64,000 nt of DNA from Vesta saturnalis (GCA_036346205.1 JARFJB010000762.1:3925001-3989000); one strand, 5' to 3'. Counted from the first letter of the stretch, positions 12,164 to 23,784 are shown. Made by a program: numbers and translations. The notes: generated from the sequence alone by a model not told the origin.

Positions 12164-14315
12164 GTCCTTATAAATATCGTTTTTATGCACACCTACTTCT
12201 TCTTACACTAGCCTTCTGACTTGTTCTTGATCACAGATTCAACTGTTTCAAGATTTCTTCGGTTAGATCAACTTCCTTCAGAATGTTGTTTAATAAAGAT
12301 GGTCTATCTCGTCATTGTGTGATCTCGTGATGCAATTTCTGTTGCGCCTTTCGACTTTTCTGAAAATAAAAATTTTCTAAGTGAGCCACTTGCCTTTTTG
12401 GTTTTTCGAGCTTTCTTTCTCTGTATTGAGCTCCAGAAAGTTTTCTCCGCTTATAAGACATCTATTTAGAATAAAATTAAGAATGACATAAGGTGTCAAC
12501 ACACTTATCGTAATGTTAAAATCTGTGGATACATTTCGATAAAGACAAATCTTTGCAAAACAAGCTGTGCTGTTCGACACGTTCATTTTGATTTAATATT
12601 TTAGACAAGAGCGATTCTATTTAAATTTTTGTAATTGATAAATCAAAGTTTATACCTATCGCGCTTTTTTAGTTAACGTTGTTTTAAAGCATTCACAAAA
12701 CGCTTGCGTTTTTTTTAAATCTATTATCTACATTTATCCTATTAGTTATATAACCGTGCGTAAGAAAAAAAATACCATCAACTGAACTTACGTTTAATAA
12801 ATTTGCTGCCGCCGTGAATCTAACACAAAAATTAAGCACAAGGAACCATATTTTAATACTGATACGTTCGGAATTCAAATGACAAATTTCAACTCAGTGC
12901 TCGTATTCATAAGGTCTAGTTTTAAACGAGTTATTCCTGCCAAAACCTGCGCGGAGCCGAAAAATTAACGACCACGCGATCAAAAAAAATACAGGTTCCG
13001 ACAAGTTACGAAGTAAGCAGTAACGTTACGTTTTTAAAGAAATTATGACTTCTTTGCAATAATTTCAACAATATTGAATATTTTGTTATACAGGTATGGA
13101 AAAACATTATTGCGGGTCTGGCTGATAATAGGCTAGAAAGAAACCCAATAAGCATTATGTGACTGTGACAGACACATAACTTTACCGATGTTGCCACTTG
13201 TACATATTTGCATGTAGCGTCAACATTTCTAACGAAACCAAAGCTGCGCTTAGACAAAACCTAGGACATAAATGAAGCTCTCCGATGACTAACATTACTA
13301 TAAGCTCATCAAAATGTCTGAATTTAAATGGTCAAGTTAGTCTTTTAGTATTGAATGCTTAGTTTTTAAAAATGTACTACATGCATGTTATGTTTGTTTC
13401 ATAGGTATTAACAATTTGTCGCTAATCGAATTGTTCTGTAACCCGGTGAATACCGTCGCCGCCTCGGCTTGCCGCCCATGTAGCTTGCCGCCCGTGTGCA
13501 CTGCACACATTGAACCCCCGAGTCAGAACGGCCCTCATCTCAAGTTACGCCGCTTCGGTTTTTTTTTAGGAATGGAATGATGTATAACTGAAATAAAAAT
13601 TAATTAATTACATTTAAACCTAACTATGATTAATTTGAAGATATCGTTGCACATTTATAATTAACAAACAATGTATTGGCGTGGACACCAAAGAATAATC
13701 ATAATCTAGGAACGAATGGTTTAATATGAAAAATAAGAGTCAATTTATATCCATAATAATAAATGCTTAAAAATCAAACTTAATAAATCTGCTCTTAGAT
13801 GGCGGTAATGTAGTAATGTTTCCAACTCTCAATGCCAAAACACCACTTCGTAGAAAAACTTAAAACATTAAATATTTTAATTATTGAATTGTAATTTTGT
13901 TAAAACCGATTAGAAAGGTTTAACGTAACGTAAAAATAGGCCATGGTAAGTGTTGATATTATACATGCAAAGGTATTTAATCTTAATTACAATTCCTGAT
14001 GATTGAAATATGGTTTCAAAAATACCACCTTGACCCACAGGTGGATGAAAATTGAAAATGAGATTAATGTAAAATGCTAATTTTACAATGGTATATGTCA
14101 AACATTTGCGTGATTAGTAATTATTATAACATTTGTAGATTATGTAATTACGAGCTTCGAAGATGCTCGAATATGTGCAACTGTAATTGTAATAGTTAGC
14201 AATGCTGTGACCTTCCAGATGATTAGTTAAATTGTAATGCAATTAATTGTATGTATTTGTGAAATACATAATTATGTTGTAGTAACGCATTGATTAAAGA
14301 AAAGATAATAGACGA
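12164..14315. other. no gene recognised; short GC-rich patch
   Basis: Only AT-rich sequence with chance frames, except for a GC-rich patch at about 13440-13560 containing CTTGCCGCCC twice and a GTGTGCACTGCACAC near-palindrome. That patch could be a promoter or an old repeat; nothing adjacent supports either. Confidence 0.4.
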
Positions 14316-15130
14316 TTAATCTGTATCCGAACTATTACAATCACTTGTAACGTTAATAATCATTTCGTCTACAGTACAATCTAGCACTTCCTCACGTTTA
14401 TACCACTGTTTATATCTCCTCTGTATGGCGTACACAAGTAGCCCAAATATGTTGATTACATTGCTGTAAAGCTTCGCTCCACATACTAATTACATTTTCA
14501 TCTTTGAAGCAATCTCTTCCTATGTGCTTATCATAGTATCCTTTAGCATGTGCCCATATTATGAAATCATGTCAGCTTTCGTCTAAGACGATGTTGGTAG
14601 TTTTTCCACTAACGTGGAATGGTAAGGCGCATTATCCATTATAATTAATGAAGGTGCTTCTAAATTGTTTAGGATATTTTCAGTGAGCCATTTTTTAAAC
14701 ATATCGCCATTCATGTCATCATGGCTATCTTCTTTCAATGTCTTCGACGCAAGTAACAAAGACGCATTCTGTACAAATCCTGCGGTGTTCCAGCATTAAT
14801 AACTATAAATCTTTTACCATCATATCCTTGAGGTTTTCCTACACTCTTTACATCGTCATCTTGCCATGACTTTCCCGGATTTCCTTTGGAATAGATCCAT
14901 GTTTCGTCAATAAACACTGCTTGCCCACGAATTGGTGCATTTACTTCTCGCATGTATTGTTTCAAAAACTGTGCTCTCATTTCAGCTATATTTCTTTTTC
15001 TACCAAATCTCTTCGATTACACTCTTTCTGGATCTTGAACCCCATTGCATGTAAGGCACGGTTTAACCTTCTATCGCTTAACAGAATATGGGTGTTACGA
15101 ATTTCTGCATTTAAAGTTGCAAAAATTAAG
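14316..15130 (-). pseudogene. Tc1/IS630-type transposase with DDE_3 domain, broken
   Basis: Read on the minus strand from about 15130, it shows an HTH-side piece (SDRRLNRALHAMGF), a frameshift near 15010, then the catalytic core from 14980: first catalytic Asp in FIDETWIYSKG, then SVGKPQGYDGKRFIVINAG. After a further break comes the second catalytic block IIMDNAPYHSTLVEKLP (about 14610-14660), then a C-terminal block ENVISMWSEALQQCNQHIW and an acidic tail ending SSDTD at the stop (14316-14318). These are hallmarks of the DDE_3 transposases common in insect genomes. Several frameshifts and stops make it non-functional. No terminal inverted repeats were identified; the BEL element begins 119 bp beyond its 5' end. 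Confidence 0.85.
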
Positions 15131-15248
15131 AAGGTGAAAAGAGTGGGATGACATAAGTATACACCTTTGTAAAATCGGTATTGTTGTTAATACTAAGACT
15201 AAACATGCAGATTAAGCTGTTCTCATTTTAATTTATAGCTAATGTACC

Positions 15249-15580
15249 TGTTAAGTAGGTTAAGAGTTGTAATAATTAGTGGTTATAGTCAATTTCTTAT
15301 TCATAGTAAATTTGTTGAAAATATTTAGCTTGTAACAAGCAGTGGCAATCTCACCCTTGAGAAGGTACAAATGCCTGTTGTTTAGTAGAAATAACGGTCC
15401 ATTGTAACAATAGGAGGAGTTAAAAAAGTGTACAGTTAGTCAGTCCCTTTTAAGATCATATAAGAGCAACTTGCCGTTGTTAAGTTTAAGTTTTAAAATA
15501 AACGTAAAGAATTAAAAAATGTGTTAGTTTTCTATCAAGACATTTAATAATATGCATCATACCTGGGGTGCACAAAATCA
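15249..15580 (+). repeat. BEL/Pao 5' LTR
   Basis: It aligns to 19398-19687 over its whole length with substitutions and a few deletions (332 versus ~290 bp). It starts TG and ends CA directly against the primer site. AAAATAAACGTAAA near its 3' third contains an AATAAA polyadenylation-type word. Confidence 0.85.
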
Positions 15581-15581
15581 T

Positions 15582-15600
15582 TGGTCCTTCGAGCCGGATA
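15582..15600 (+). promoter_or_regulatory. primer-binding site complementary to tRNA-Tyr 3' end
   Basis: TGGTCCTTCGAGCCGGATA is complementary to CCGGCTCGAAGGACCA, the 3' end with CCA of animal tRNA-Tyr(GTA) as I recall it. One base separates it from the LTR end. This is where the tRNA would prime minus-strand synthesis. Confidence 0.75.
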
Positions 15601-15782
15601 GTGCAACAATCAATTAGCAAAACAAATAAAAATCGCGAATTATATGAAAACATACAAAGCAGCGTCAATGCAAGGAACGGCAGTCAGACAATGGAAACGG
15701 ATTGAAGTATAATGGTGAGTGAGCTTTCCTTCTTGTTCTCTTATAATTTATAGTATTGTGATGTACATTTCAACAAATTGTA

Positions 15783-16304
15783 ATGCCTAAAAAACGTATT
15801 CAAAGCACAATTGCCATTAGTGATCAGTCAACTGCCAGTATGGAATTAGAGCCAACAATCATGTTAGACCACTTAGTAAGCAAGCGTGCAACAATTTTTT
15901 CTAAACTAGCTAGATTTTCGGAATATATTTCACAAACCGAAGCGCATAACATTTTACATTAATTGGAGTAGCAGAATCCTTTAATAACGGACCTAGTAGT
16001 AATTCATTAGAATCCAAAAACAATCCAGTGAAGTTGCCAACAATAAAATTTCCGACATTTAGTGCCAATTATGCTGACTGGATTTGTTATTACGACACAT
16101 TTAATTCATTAATTAATGTGGATGATACCTTATTTAATAAATATACAAAAATGCCGCTATCTTAAATCAAGCTTAGCGGGTAGTGCGGAAGAGGTAATTG
16201 CGGCGCTAGGAGTTTCAAATCATAATTACGCAATAACATGGAATCTCTTAAAGGACCGCTTGGAAAACAAACAATTAATAATAAAAAATCATATAAATTC
16301 AGGT
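15783..16304 (+). pseudogene. BEL/Pao gag (DUF1759), truncated and frameshifted
   Basis: An ATG at 15783 starts MPKKRIQSTIAIS, stops near 15959, and after frame changes shows the DUF1759 signature KLPTIKFPTFSANYADWICY at about 16030-16090, then LKSSLAGSAEEVIAALGV and ITWNLLKDRLENKQLIIKNH (16155-16300). This is the Gag capsid-type region that packages the element RNA. At about 16305 the reading frame passes directly into pol sequence, so the CCHC knuckles and aspartic protease have been deleted. The open frame of 189 codons at 16116-16685 is the product of that deletion and is not a native protein. Confidence 0.85.
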
Positions 16305-17830
16305 TTGACGAAACAGGAGGTAGAATGTGAAGAGCATTTTAAGTCTTCATATATTCGTAATAGTGAAGGCCGCTTCGTAGTTAGGCTATCATACAAGGGA
16401 AACCAATTTCAATTGGGTTTATCTAAAGAAGAAGTGAAAAGTAGATTTCTGGCATTAGAATCAAAACTACATCGTAATCCCAAATTATTAAGAGATTATA
16501 AAGATTTTATACATGAATATCAAAGATTAGGTCATATGAAGGCAGCAAGAAACGCGCACGAGGTCAACGAAACTCAATCAACATTTGTCTTGCCCCATCA
16601 CGCGGTTTTGAAAATATCCTGCCTAACCACCAAACTTCGAGTAGTATTCGTTGGTTCGCGAAATCCACAACTGGATTGTCATTAAACGATACCATCCAAG
16701 ATGACTTAGTTTTAATATTGATTAGGTTTAGGAAACATCAAGTGGCGTTTGTCACCGACATTGTAAAAATGTATAGACACGCTAACGATAGAGATTACCT
16801 TAGAATTCGCCCCAGTGAATCGCTGCAAACCTTTAGATTATGTACAGTTACTTATGGAACAGCCCCTGCGACACTTTTGGCAGTTAGGTGTTTGTGAGAG
16901 TTAGCTGAGTTAGAACAAGCCAAATTCCCTTTGGCTCATGAGACTATACTGGGTGATTTTTATGTAGACGATGTGATATCGGGAGCAGATACGTTGAAAC
17001 AAGCACTGATCACACGCGAACAAGTAGCTACAGTATTATCAAAGGGTGGTTTTCAGTGAGCAAAATTCTTTTCAAATGACCATCAATTAATGTTTGACCC
17101 ATTAACTAAAGATTTAAATGCAAATGTTATTCTAAGCCCTGAATGTGACATAAAAACGTTAGGTTTAGTATGGAATTCCAACCACCGTAGATTAAGGTAT
17201 TCATTTGATGCGAACGATACTGAGTCAAGGGTAACGAAACGGGCCAGTTTGTCTAAAACTGCTAAAATATATGATCCAGTATGATTAATAGCTAACAGCT
17301 AAGGTCAACTGGGAGGAATCCATCTCTATGGAATTGCATTCCCGATGGAATCAACTCCTCAAAGGCTTAAGTGATATACACACACTTAGTATACTTACAA
17401 ACGTGATTCCAGTTAGTAATCCAATTACCATACAAATTTATGGGTTTTGTGCTGCATCTCAATTGGCTTATGGAGCATGCGTTCATATTCGATCGACGGA
17501 TGCACACGGCAATCACTACTGCCACTGGCTTTGTGGAAAATCGCGAGTAACCCCATTGTGTGGTGCATTGTTATTAGCAGAACTAGTTAAGAAGGTAGTA
17601 AAGGCAATTAAATTATCTATTAACCAAAATCAAATATTTTACTGGACCGATTGTAAAATAGTTTTAGCCTGGCTAGCATCACCCGTGCACAAACGGACAA
17701 TTTTTGTTGCTAATACAAGAGCGAAAATACTGGCCTCGTGCGAAGCCAAACAATGCGACACGTACGGGCACATGATAACTCAGCAGACCTAATTTCCAGG
17801 TGGATGCTCGGCATTGCATCTGAAACATTT
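16305..17830 (+). pseudogene. BEL/Pao pol: reverse transcriptase and RNase H
   Basis: Order of blocks: HFKSSYIRNSEGRFVVRL and YKDFIHEYQRLGHM (pre-RT region typical of Pao), LPHHAVLK, FVTDIVKMYRH (first catalytic Asp), the YVDD box in GDFYVDDVISGAD (about 16955-16985), CDIKTLGLVWN, KTAKIYDP, and an RNase H-like segment with YGFCAASQLAYGACVHIRS, KSRVTPL and YWTDCKIVLAWL (to about 17690), closing with an ADLISR-type word. At least five stops or frameshifts interrupt it. Its role would have been reverse transcription of the element RNA in the cytoplasmic particle. Confidence 0.88.
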
Positions 17831-17879
17831 AAACTTGTGGTTCACAGGCCCTGCTGGCTTTTACAAAATAATAATTGTT

Positions 17880-19353
17880 GACCTGCAGAAAACATAACAA
17901 CCGACCAGCTTGAACTCCCAGAAGTACGAAAGGTTCAAACTCATGTTACCTTCATAATCCAAATAAACACTTTTGAACCTTTATTAAAATATTCTTCATT
18001 CTCACAATTGCAATGAGTAATGCCTACTCTGTATAAGATTCATTCATAATACACGAAAATATTCGAAATTAAGCGGACGCTTAAGTTCCCACGAATAACA
18101 TAATGTCAAAATTCAGATTATTAAAATGATTCAAGCTTGCACCTTTCAAAATGAACTTAATTCATTGCAAGCAGAAAACTTACCAAATTACAAGGGTCAG
18201 CTTAAAACCGTAAACCCTATTTTAGACACTGACCGAGTATTACGAGTAGGTGGTAGGTTGAAACACGCAAATGTAGCAAATTCTCAAAGGCATCCAATCA
18301 TTATGCCTCATGACCATCACGTCACAAGGCTAATCATACTATATGAGCATGTCAAACACCTACACGCTGGGCTTCAAGCCACACTAGCCGCCGTGGATCA
18401 GCGTTATTGGCCCATTAATGGTTGCAATCTAGTCAGAATAGTTATCCAATAATGTTACGTGTGTAAAATGCAGACCAGTTATTGTTAATCGGTTAATGGG
18501 AGACTTACCTACGCACAGAATACAACCAGCTAGGCCATTTGTTAACTGTGGCCTCGATTATGCCGATCCAATTCAAATTAAAAACTGTTTTGCCGTAGCA
18601 AAGCTGTAACTAAACCCTACATTGTACTATTCATTTGCCTATCGACAAAGGCTATTCACATTGAGCTTGTTTCTGATTTAACATCTAACGCATTCTTACA
18701 CTCCCTCGGAAGGCTCATGGCTCGTAGAGGAAAAGTTTCTAATATATATTCACACAATGCAAAAACATTTGTTGGCGCTAACCGCGAACTTGGTAAAATA
18801 AAAAATCTAATTCAGTTCAATGACTTTCTGAACAATATAAATTAAGTAAAGATAACATCACTTGGCATTTCATTCTCCCTAGAGCCCCTCACTTTGGAGG
18901 GCTTTGGGAAGCTGGGATCAAATCCTTAAAATTTCATTTGCAAATAGTTGTTGGTAACTCTATACTAACCTTTGAAGAAATGTACACCGTTCTAACCCAA
19001 AATAGAAGCCTGTCTCAATTCGAGCCCCCTTACTCATCTTTCATCCAACCCCGATGACCTTCTACCCTTAACCCCAGCTCACTTCATTATTGGAGAATCT
19101 TTGGTAACACCAGTAGAACCTAATATGGAAGAAATCAAGATAAACCGTTTAGTGGAACATCAAACGCAGTAACATTCTACCCAACCAAATGGGGACTTTG
19201 AAAGAGGACAATTTACCTCCACTTCAATGGCGCATGGGGACAATTATGGCAACACATCCAGGCAGTGACGGTATTGTGAGAGTGGTAACTATGAAAACGC
19301 AAAACGGAATTATTAAAAGACCAGTATCGAAAGTGTGCGTATTACTCACATAG
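17880..19353 (+). pseudogene. BEL/Pao integrase and DUF5641 tail
   Basis: A 108-codon piece (18126-18452) carries RVLRVGGRLKHAN, PIIMPHDHHVTRLI and the zinc-binding H-x3-H (HVKHLHAG), with the CxxC as CYVCK just after a stop. The core follows: GLDYADPIQ with the first Asp, a second block IYSHNAKTFVGA where the usual Asp reads His, and GGLWEAGIKSLKFH with the third residue Glu present. LTPAHFIIGE and the DUF5641 end PGSDGIVRVVTMKT lead to a stop at 19351. The Asp-to-His change and many stops make it inactive. Confidence 0.87.
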
Positions 19354-19397
19354 TAAATTTGTTATCTTAAAAGCTCTGCTTTTCAGAGAGAGGAGTA

Positions 19398-19687
19398 TGT
19401 TAAGTAGGTTAAGAGTTGTAGTAATTAGTGGATATAGTCAATTTCTTGAAAATATTTACCTTGTAACAAGCAGTGCCAGATTCACCCTTGAGCTGGTACA
19501 AATGCCTGTTGTCATTGTAACATATGACGAGTTTAAAAAGGGTACAGTTAGTTAGTCCCTTTTAAGATCATGTAAGAGTAACTTGCCGTTGTTAAGTTTA
19601 AGTTTTAAAATAAACGTAAATAATTAAAAAATGTGTTAGTTTTGTATCATTTAATAATATGCATCATTCTTGTGGTGCATAAAAACA
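19398..19687 (+). repeat. BEL/Pao 3' LTR
   Basis: It begins TGTTAAGTAGG after the purine tract at about 19385-19395 and ends CA at 19687 in alignment with the 5' LTR end. Confidence 0.82.
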
Positions 19688-20250
19688 GTTGCTACAGCTG
19701 GGAGTGCACGCGTTGAAAAAGGAAGACTGCGGATTCGAATTATGCACCTCAGTACAAATGTAAATATTTGTGTTAGTATTTTACATAAAATAAATCCAAG
19801 ATTTGAAATGTTTATTTTAAGTATCTATTAAGTATGTAAACATAATACAACTGTAAACTTCAGATCCTTTTCATCTTCAGACCTATTTTATCTTAACTGG
19901 GTTATCTACCTAGTAAATAAAAAGCTTATGTAAAATAAAACAAATTTAAACTTTAATAAAAGTTTATCCTTTTACTTTTACCAAACGGTTGTAAGGGAAA
20001 ATTGATACTTGATACAATCCCAAATCCACTAACTCGGCAACTGTTGGAAGTTCAAGAGCGTTGTAAACAACCTCATTTTATAAACCTTTATTTTTTATTC
20101 AACCTTTACATTTTGTTGGTGCAAAAGAAACAAGCAGGTAATCAAAGTCTTTCTAAAAGCGTAATCAGTTGCTATTTTTAAAACACCACCTAGTTTTGTG
20201 AAATAAATTGCTAATGCAATATCTACGACCAAAATTTAATAGTTAAGTAA
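19688..20250. other. no gene recognised
   Basis: AT-rich spacer between the BEL element and the gypsy 5' LTR. GGATTCGAATTATG near 19731 resembles a B box but has no partner A box. Confidence 0.5.
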
Positions 20251-20470
20251 TGTAATATGGTAGCAACACCCCATACAGTATATTAAAATAAAATATTAAT
20301 TGTTATTATGTATTTAAATAATCGATGAATTGACAACGTAAGCTTATAGGAATAATTAGAGAATAATCAGTTGTGTTTAGAATAGTGAATGGAACGGTAG
20401 TATAGAAAACATGTCAATTAAATAACAGTGGATATAAATTAAATAAACAAATAAATAAATAATTATTGCA
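20251..20470 (+). repeat. gypsy 5' LTR
   Basis: It starts TG and ends CA, with the primer site directly after it. The first ~60 bp (GTAGCAACACCC, AGTATATTAAAATAAAAT) match 31418-31478. Beyond that the two LTRs diverge strongly, sharing only short words such as ATTGNCAACGT. Confidence 0.75.
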
Positions 20471-20488
20471 TGGCGACCCTTTACCAGT
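20471..20488 (+). promoter_or_regulatory. gypsy primer-binding site (TGGCGACC..)
   Basis: TGGCGACC abuts the LTR end. The first eight bases fit the 3' end of an insect tRNA-Arg (..GGTCGCCA), the primer used by mdg1/412-type elements; the following bases (CTTTACCAGTTC) fit poorly, either decay or a different tRNA. Confidence 0.55.
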
Positions 20489-20519
20489 TCGACACCAGTG
20501 AAATAAGAATAGTTTTAAA

Positions 20520-20786
20520 ATGGGAAAATCGCAATCCAAAGAAGTCAATGAACAAGTGGTAATTGCCCAACCGGCTGGTCATGACGCAGTGAGTAGATCG
20601 AGTAACGATTTATCAGATAAGCATTAACATGATGGGTTCCCAAAAACTGAATGGTTTCTTTTGATACTAGTTATTTGCGTAATTTTGATGTTGATTTATG
20701 CATTTTTTCGATTGTATAATAAAGGCCTTAGGAAGAATATCCAAAGGGAAATTCATTTACACGAGAACAAAATCGAAAGAACATAA
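20520..20786 (+). pseudogene. small myristoylation-motif, single-TM protein frame upstream of gag
   Basis: An 88-codon frame, interrupted only by one in-frame TAA at codon 36, starts MGKSQSKEVNEQ. Gly2 followed by Ser/Lys at positions 4-7 is a classical N-myristoylation context. Codons 45-62 (FLLILVICVILMLIYAFF) make one hydrophobic segment, followed by a basic stretch (RLYNKGLRKNIQR). The predicted product would be a short acylated, membrane-anchored protein. It lies 32 bp beyond the primer site, the leader position of the gypsy element. I recall similar small MG..S frames annotated in other insect gypsy elements but cannot verify that. Function unknown. Confidence 0.6.
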
Positions 20787-20984
20787 TTTGGACACTTAGG
20801 TGAGGAGGTATAAGTTTTAGGTGCATTTACGTATATTTTTTAGGAAATTTAAAAAGATTTCGAAAAGAAAAATGTAGAATATGGAAAAAATGACGAGGTA
20901 ATAATGGATTTGTGAGTGACCTAATTATCCTATAGTAGTTGAACTTTATTTATATTACGAAAACGTTTAGGTTACATAGAGGTA

Positions 20985-23110
20985 TTGTAGGTAGCGGACC
21001 GCGAAAATGTTATAATTGTAATAAACGTTTGTCAAATCGCCATTGTTACCACGATAGAAAAGATAATTAGTGGAATGTTTAATTTCTTGATAATACGTCG
21101 TAATTTGCTAATGTTTTCAAAATATTTGAGTTAGATATTTTATGTAAGGAATAATGACATTGTTTGTTACTGATATTTGTCTAGGGTAGTAAAACACATG
21201 TTGGGGGGTGAGTAGCAAGTGCACGCTTAAAAACGCCTTACTGAAGGGATCATTGGATTCTATTGTGCGCCGATTCTTCATGTAAAAATGTCTAACTTGA
21301 TAAGTAATTGTGGTGGTACAGACCGCGATCAAAATGCATCTTTGTTTGTTACTTAAAACCCGAGAGAGGAATGTAGGGTTGTTACGGATGAATGCATATT
21401 TTTAAAATTAAGATGTCGTGCAATAATTAATATGAAACTGTTCCAACGGAAATTAATGTTTGTTGTTGTTATATTACTTTTGAAAGATTCAGGTTGATTG
21501 CGCGAGTGAAGTTGGTTGGGTTATCGGGGGAAGGGCAGTTACAGTTAGAGTGTCAATCGAGCCAGATCGGTTTTTGGGTGAATTAAATACCTTCATTGTA
21601 AACAGCTTGTCTTTAAAATCATTCTTGCGTGTGCATTTTTCTTTTGAATTCGCCAACACTAACTTATCTTTTCTTTCGGGGTTAAACTGCATATATTAAC
21701 GATTTGTGTCTGTTGTCAATTAACGGAATATTTATTCTAGTGTAAGTATGTATTTTTATATAACTGAAAGCTCACAGCCAATCATTTTACCAGACTATAT
21801 AAACTATTAAAAGAACCAAACATAGTCATGCAAAGGTATCTTATTCGTACGCTGACTCATTAAGCTGAAATCTGCTAAAATAAAAAGACAATACAGGGCT
21901 CTCTCACTCTGATATTTGTGCGAATTAGCATTGTTGGTTGTTGTTTATATTTATATTTATGTAGAGGTGGCTGGTGAACGGATATATGATACCGTTAGTT
22001 ATTCATTGTAAAAGGCAATTACCGGTAGGTACACACTCCCAGGCCAGACCATTAAACACCTCGAATTTTTATTTCTATTGTTTTTATTTGTTGTATAGAT
22101 GAATGTATAACCTGAGAGAGGAGCACTGTATTTTTCTAATGCACTCAAACTTATATATCGGTCACGATGTTAGTGAGCTATTTATAACTTACCCTTGTAA
22201 GGCTTTGTTTTAATGAGTTTTTTATCAGTTTTTTTAAGTAGAATTATTTCCCTGCTAGCTGATTTCTCTTTGTATCTGCTTCATATATCTGTGCTTTAGT
22301 GGTCACTAAACAATTGGGTACGTGCAAATTTCTTGCCTGTTTTCTATTGTCCTTGCCTTTACCTTATCATCACCTGTACAATTTTACTGTTGCATTTTAT
22401 GTGTACCGTAATTTGTTTTATTGTTTTATGTGTTTATTTACTGAAAGACCGTTATGATTAGTTGTTAAAGGGCCACATGTTACGTGTTGCGATTTTTATT
22501 TTGATTATTTATGACCCAATTCTACGTGTGACTACATGTGTTTTTCTTTATTATTGTGTTTCTGTGTAACTAAACTGCTTTTTATTCATTTTCTCTTAAT
22601 GTTATAATTTTGTACGCACTTTAACCTGATTTAATGGTGTTTTGTTATATATTTAACCCTTTCATTGTATTTTTGTGTTATTTGATTTATTAATGTACTT
22701 GTGCAATTACTTATTTATGAATAAAGTGGGTTTTATTGGTGGAGTATATTAACCGACTGAACCACCGCTGCGCAACGCTCGTTGATTTTAATTTCAGTAG
22801 TTTTTTTTACCTGCCCCTCATGATGCCACACTTACCTCATCCAACCTATCTAATTTAGATAGCACAACGTACCTTACACTAGACGGCCACTTCGTTTAAT
22901 CAGATTTGAGGTTTGCGAGTAATTAAACATTAGACTTGTAAATAAATTCTAATGTTTTAATTATTGTCTGGAAAGTCAAAGTAAGGCAGGAAATTAAGTT
23001 GAGTAATAGTGACATTATTGTCAGTCAAGTCAGGATAAATCACTAAGCGATTGTTTTGTTCTTGAATTTGCATTATTGCAAATAAGTTCAAATTGCGGTT
23101 TTCAAGATCT
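20985..23110 (+). repeat. dispersed repeat A, copy 2 (within the gypsy 5' region)
   Basis: Colinear with 5126-6860 (landmarks given there). It lies between the small leader frame and gag and accounts for most of the ~2.5 kb separating them, far longer than a usual gypsy leader, so it is probably an insertion. It could alternatively be gypsy leader sequence, which would make copy 1 a solo gypsy fragment. Confidence 0.65.
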
Positions 23111-23263
23111 GGGGGACGCTACAGTATAAAAATGTTATAATTAGTAAGCATTGTTACAAATAATGTTTGATTAAAGTAGAATTTAAGTATCCCAAATGAG
23201 AGTAAAATATAAATCAAACACTGGGTGAGCCATAATATTTGAAAAATTTAGTTACTGTATTTA

Positions 23264-23596
23264 TTGGAAAATTTAAAAATTGATGATCTTTTTCAAAGAT
23301 TAACTCAAATAAAAATTAATTTAAGAAAATTAAATCAGGACAACAGAAAAGGACCTCAAGTTTCAGTTAAAATAGAGGAAGCAAAAACTGTTTATGCTAA
23401 GTTAAGTTTTGACATAAAAGTTCTTAATGATTTAATTGAAAAGAAACAATTAAGCGAAACTGAAATTTTAACTTATAAAGATATTGTTGAAAAATTTAAA
23501 TCTCTTTTCAGCGATATTATAGAATTCGGAAATACTCAAGAAAAGATTAACCGTGAATTGACCAACAAACTACAACACGAGACACAACAGACATAA
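23264..23596 (+). CDS. gypsy gag N-terminal region (coiled-coil, 110 aa)
   Basis: The frame is open for 110 codons from ATG at 23264. The product is Lys/Glu/Leu-rich with heptad-like spacing (for example LTQIKINLRKLNQDNRK and EILTYKDIVEKFKSLFSDII), suggesting coiled coil, with no enzyme motif. It ends TAA two bases before the ATG of the capsid-domain frame, which is in another phase. In related elements such a coiled-coil precedes the Gag capsid domain in the same protein, so either a frameshift split gag or this is a separate small protein. It is part of the gypsy element and not a host gene. Confidence 0.6.
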   Translation: MENLKIDDLFQRLTQIKINLRKLNQDNRKGPQVSVKIEEAKTVYAKLSFDIKVLNDLIEKKQLSETEILTYKDIVEKFKSLFSDIIEFGNTQEKINRELTNKLQHETQQT

Positions 23597-23775
23597 AAAT
23601 GACGACTTTTGACTTAAAAGTGGCTGTAAGTCTTTTACCCGTGATGGACAATACTGAGGAAACAACAAATAGATTAATCGATGCAATAGAACTTTATGAT
23701 TCTATGGTTAATGGCAATGATAAAATATTATTAATTAATTTAATTTTAAAAACGCGTTTATCTAATTCGGCAAAA

Positions 23776-23784
23776 TTAAGGTTA
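23776..23784 (+). repeat. target-site duplication TTAAGGTTA, left copy
   Basis: The identical 9-mer occurs at 24547-24555 on the other side of the SINE multimer and corresponds to the same two-plus codons of gag. Confidence 0.75.

Larger units (their letters stand above)
15249..19687 (+). mobile_element. BEL/Pao LTR retrotransposon, near full length, dead
   Basis: The element has two LTRs starting with TGTTAAGTAGGTTAAGAGTTG, a primer-binding site right after the 5' LTR, decayed gag-pol in the BEL order (DUF1759 gag, RT, RNase H, integrase, DUF5641) and a purine tract (AGAGAGAGGAG) just before the 3' LTR. The 5-bp flanks (GTACC / GTTGC) do not match perfectly, which with the LTR divergence points to an old insertion. 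Zinc-knuckle and protease segments are missing through an internal deletion. Confidence 0.9.
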
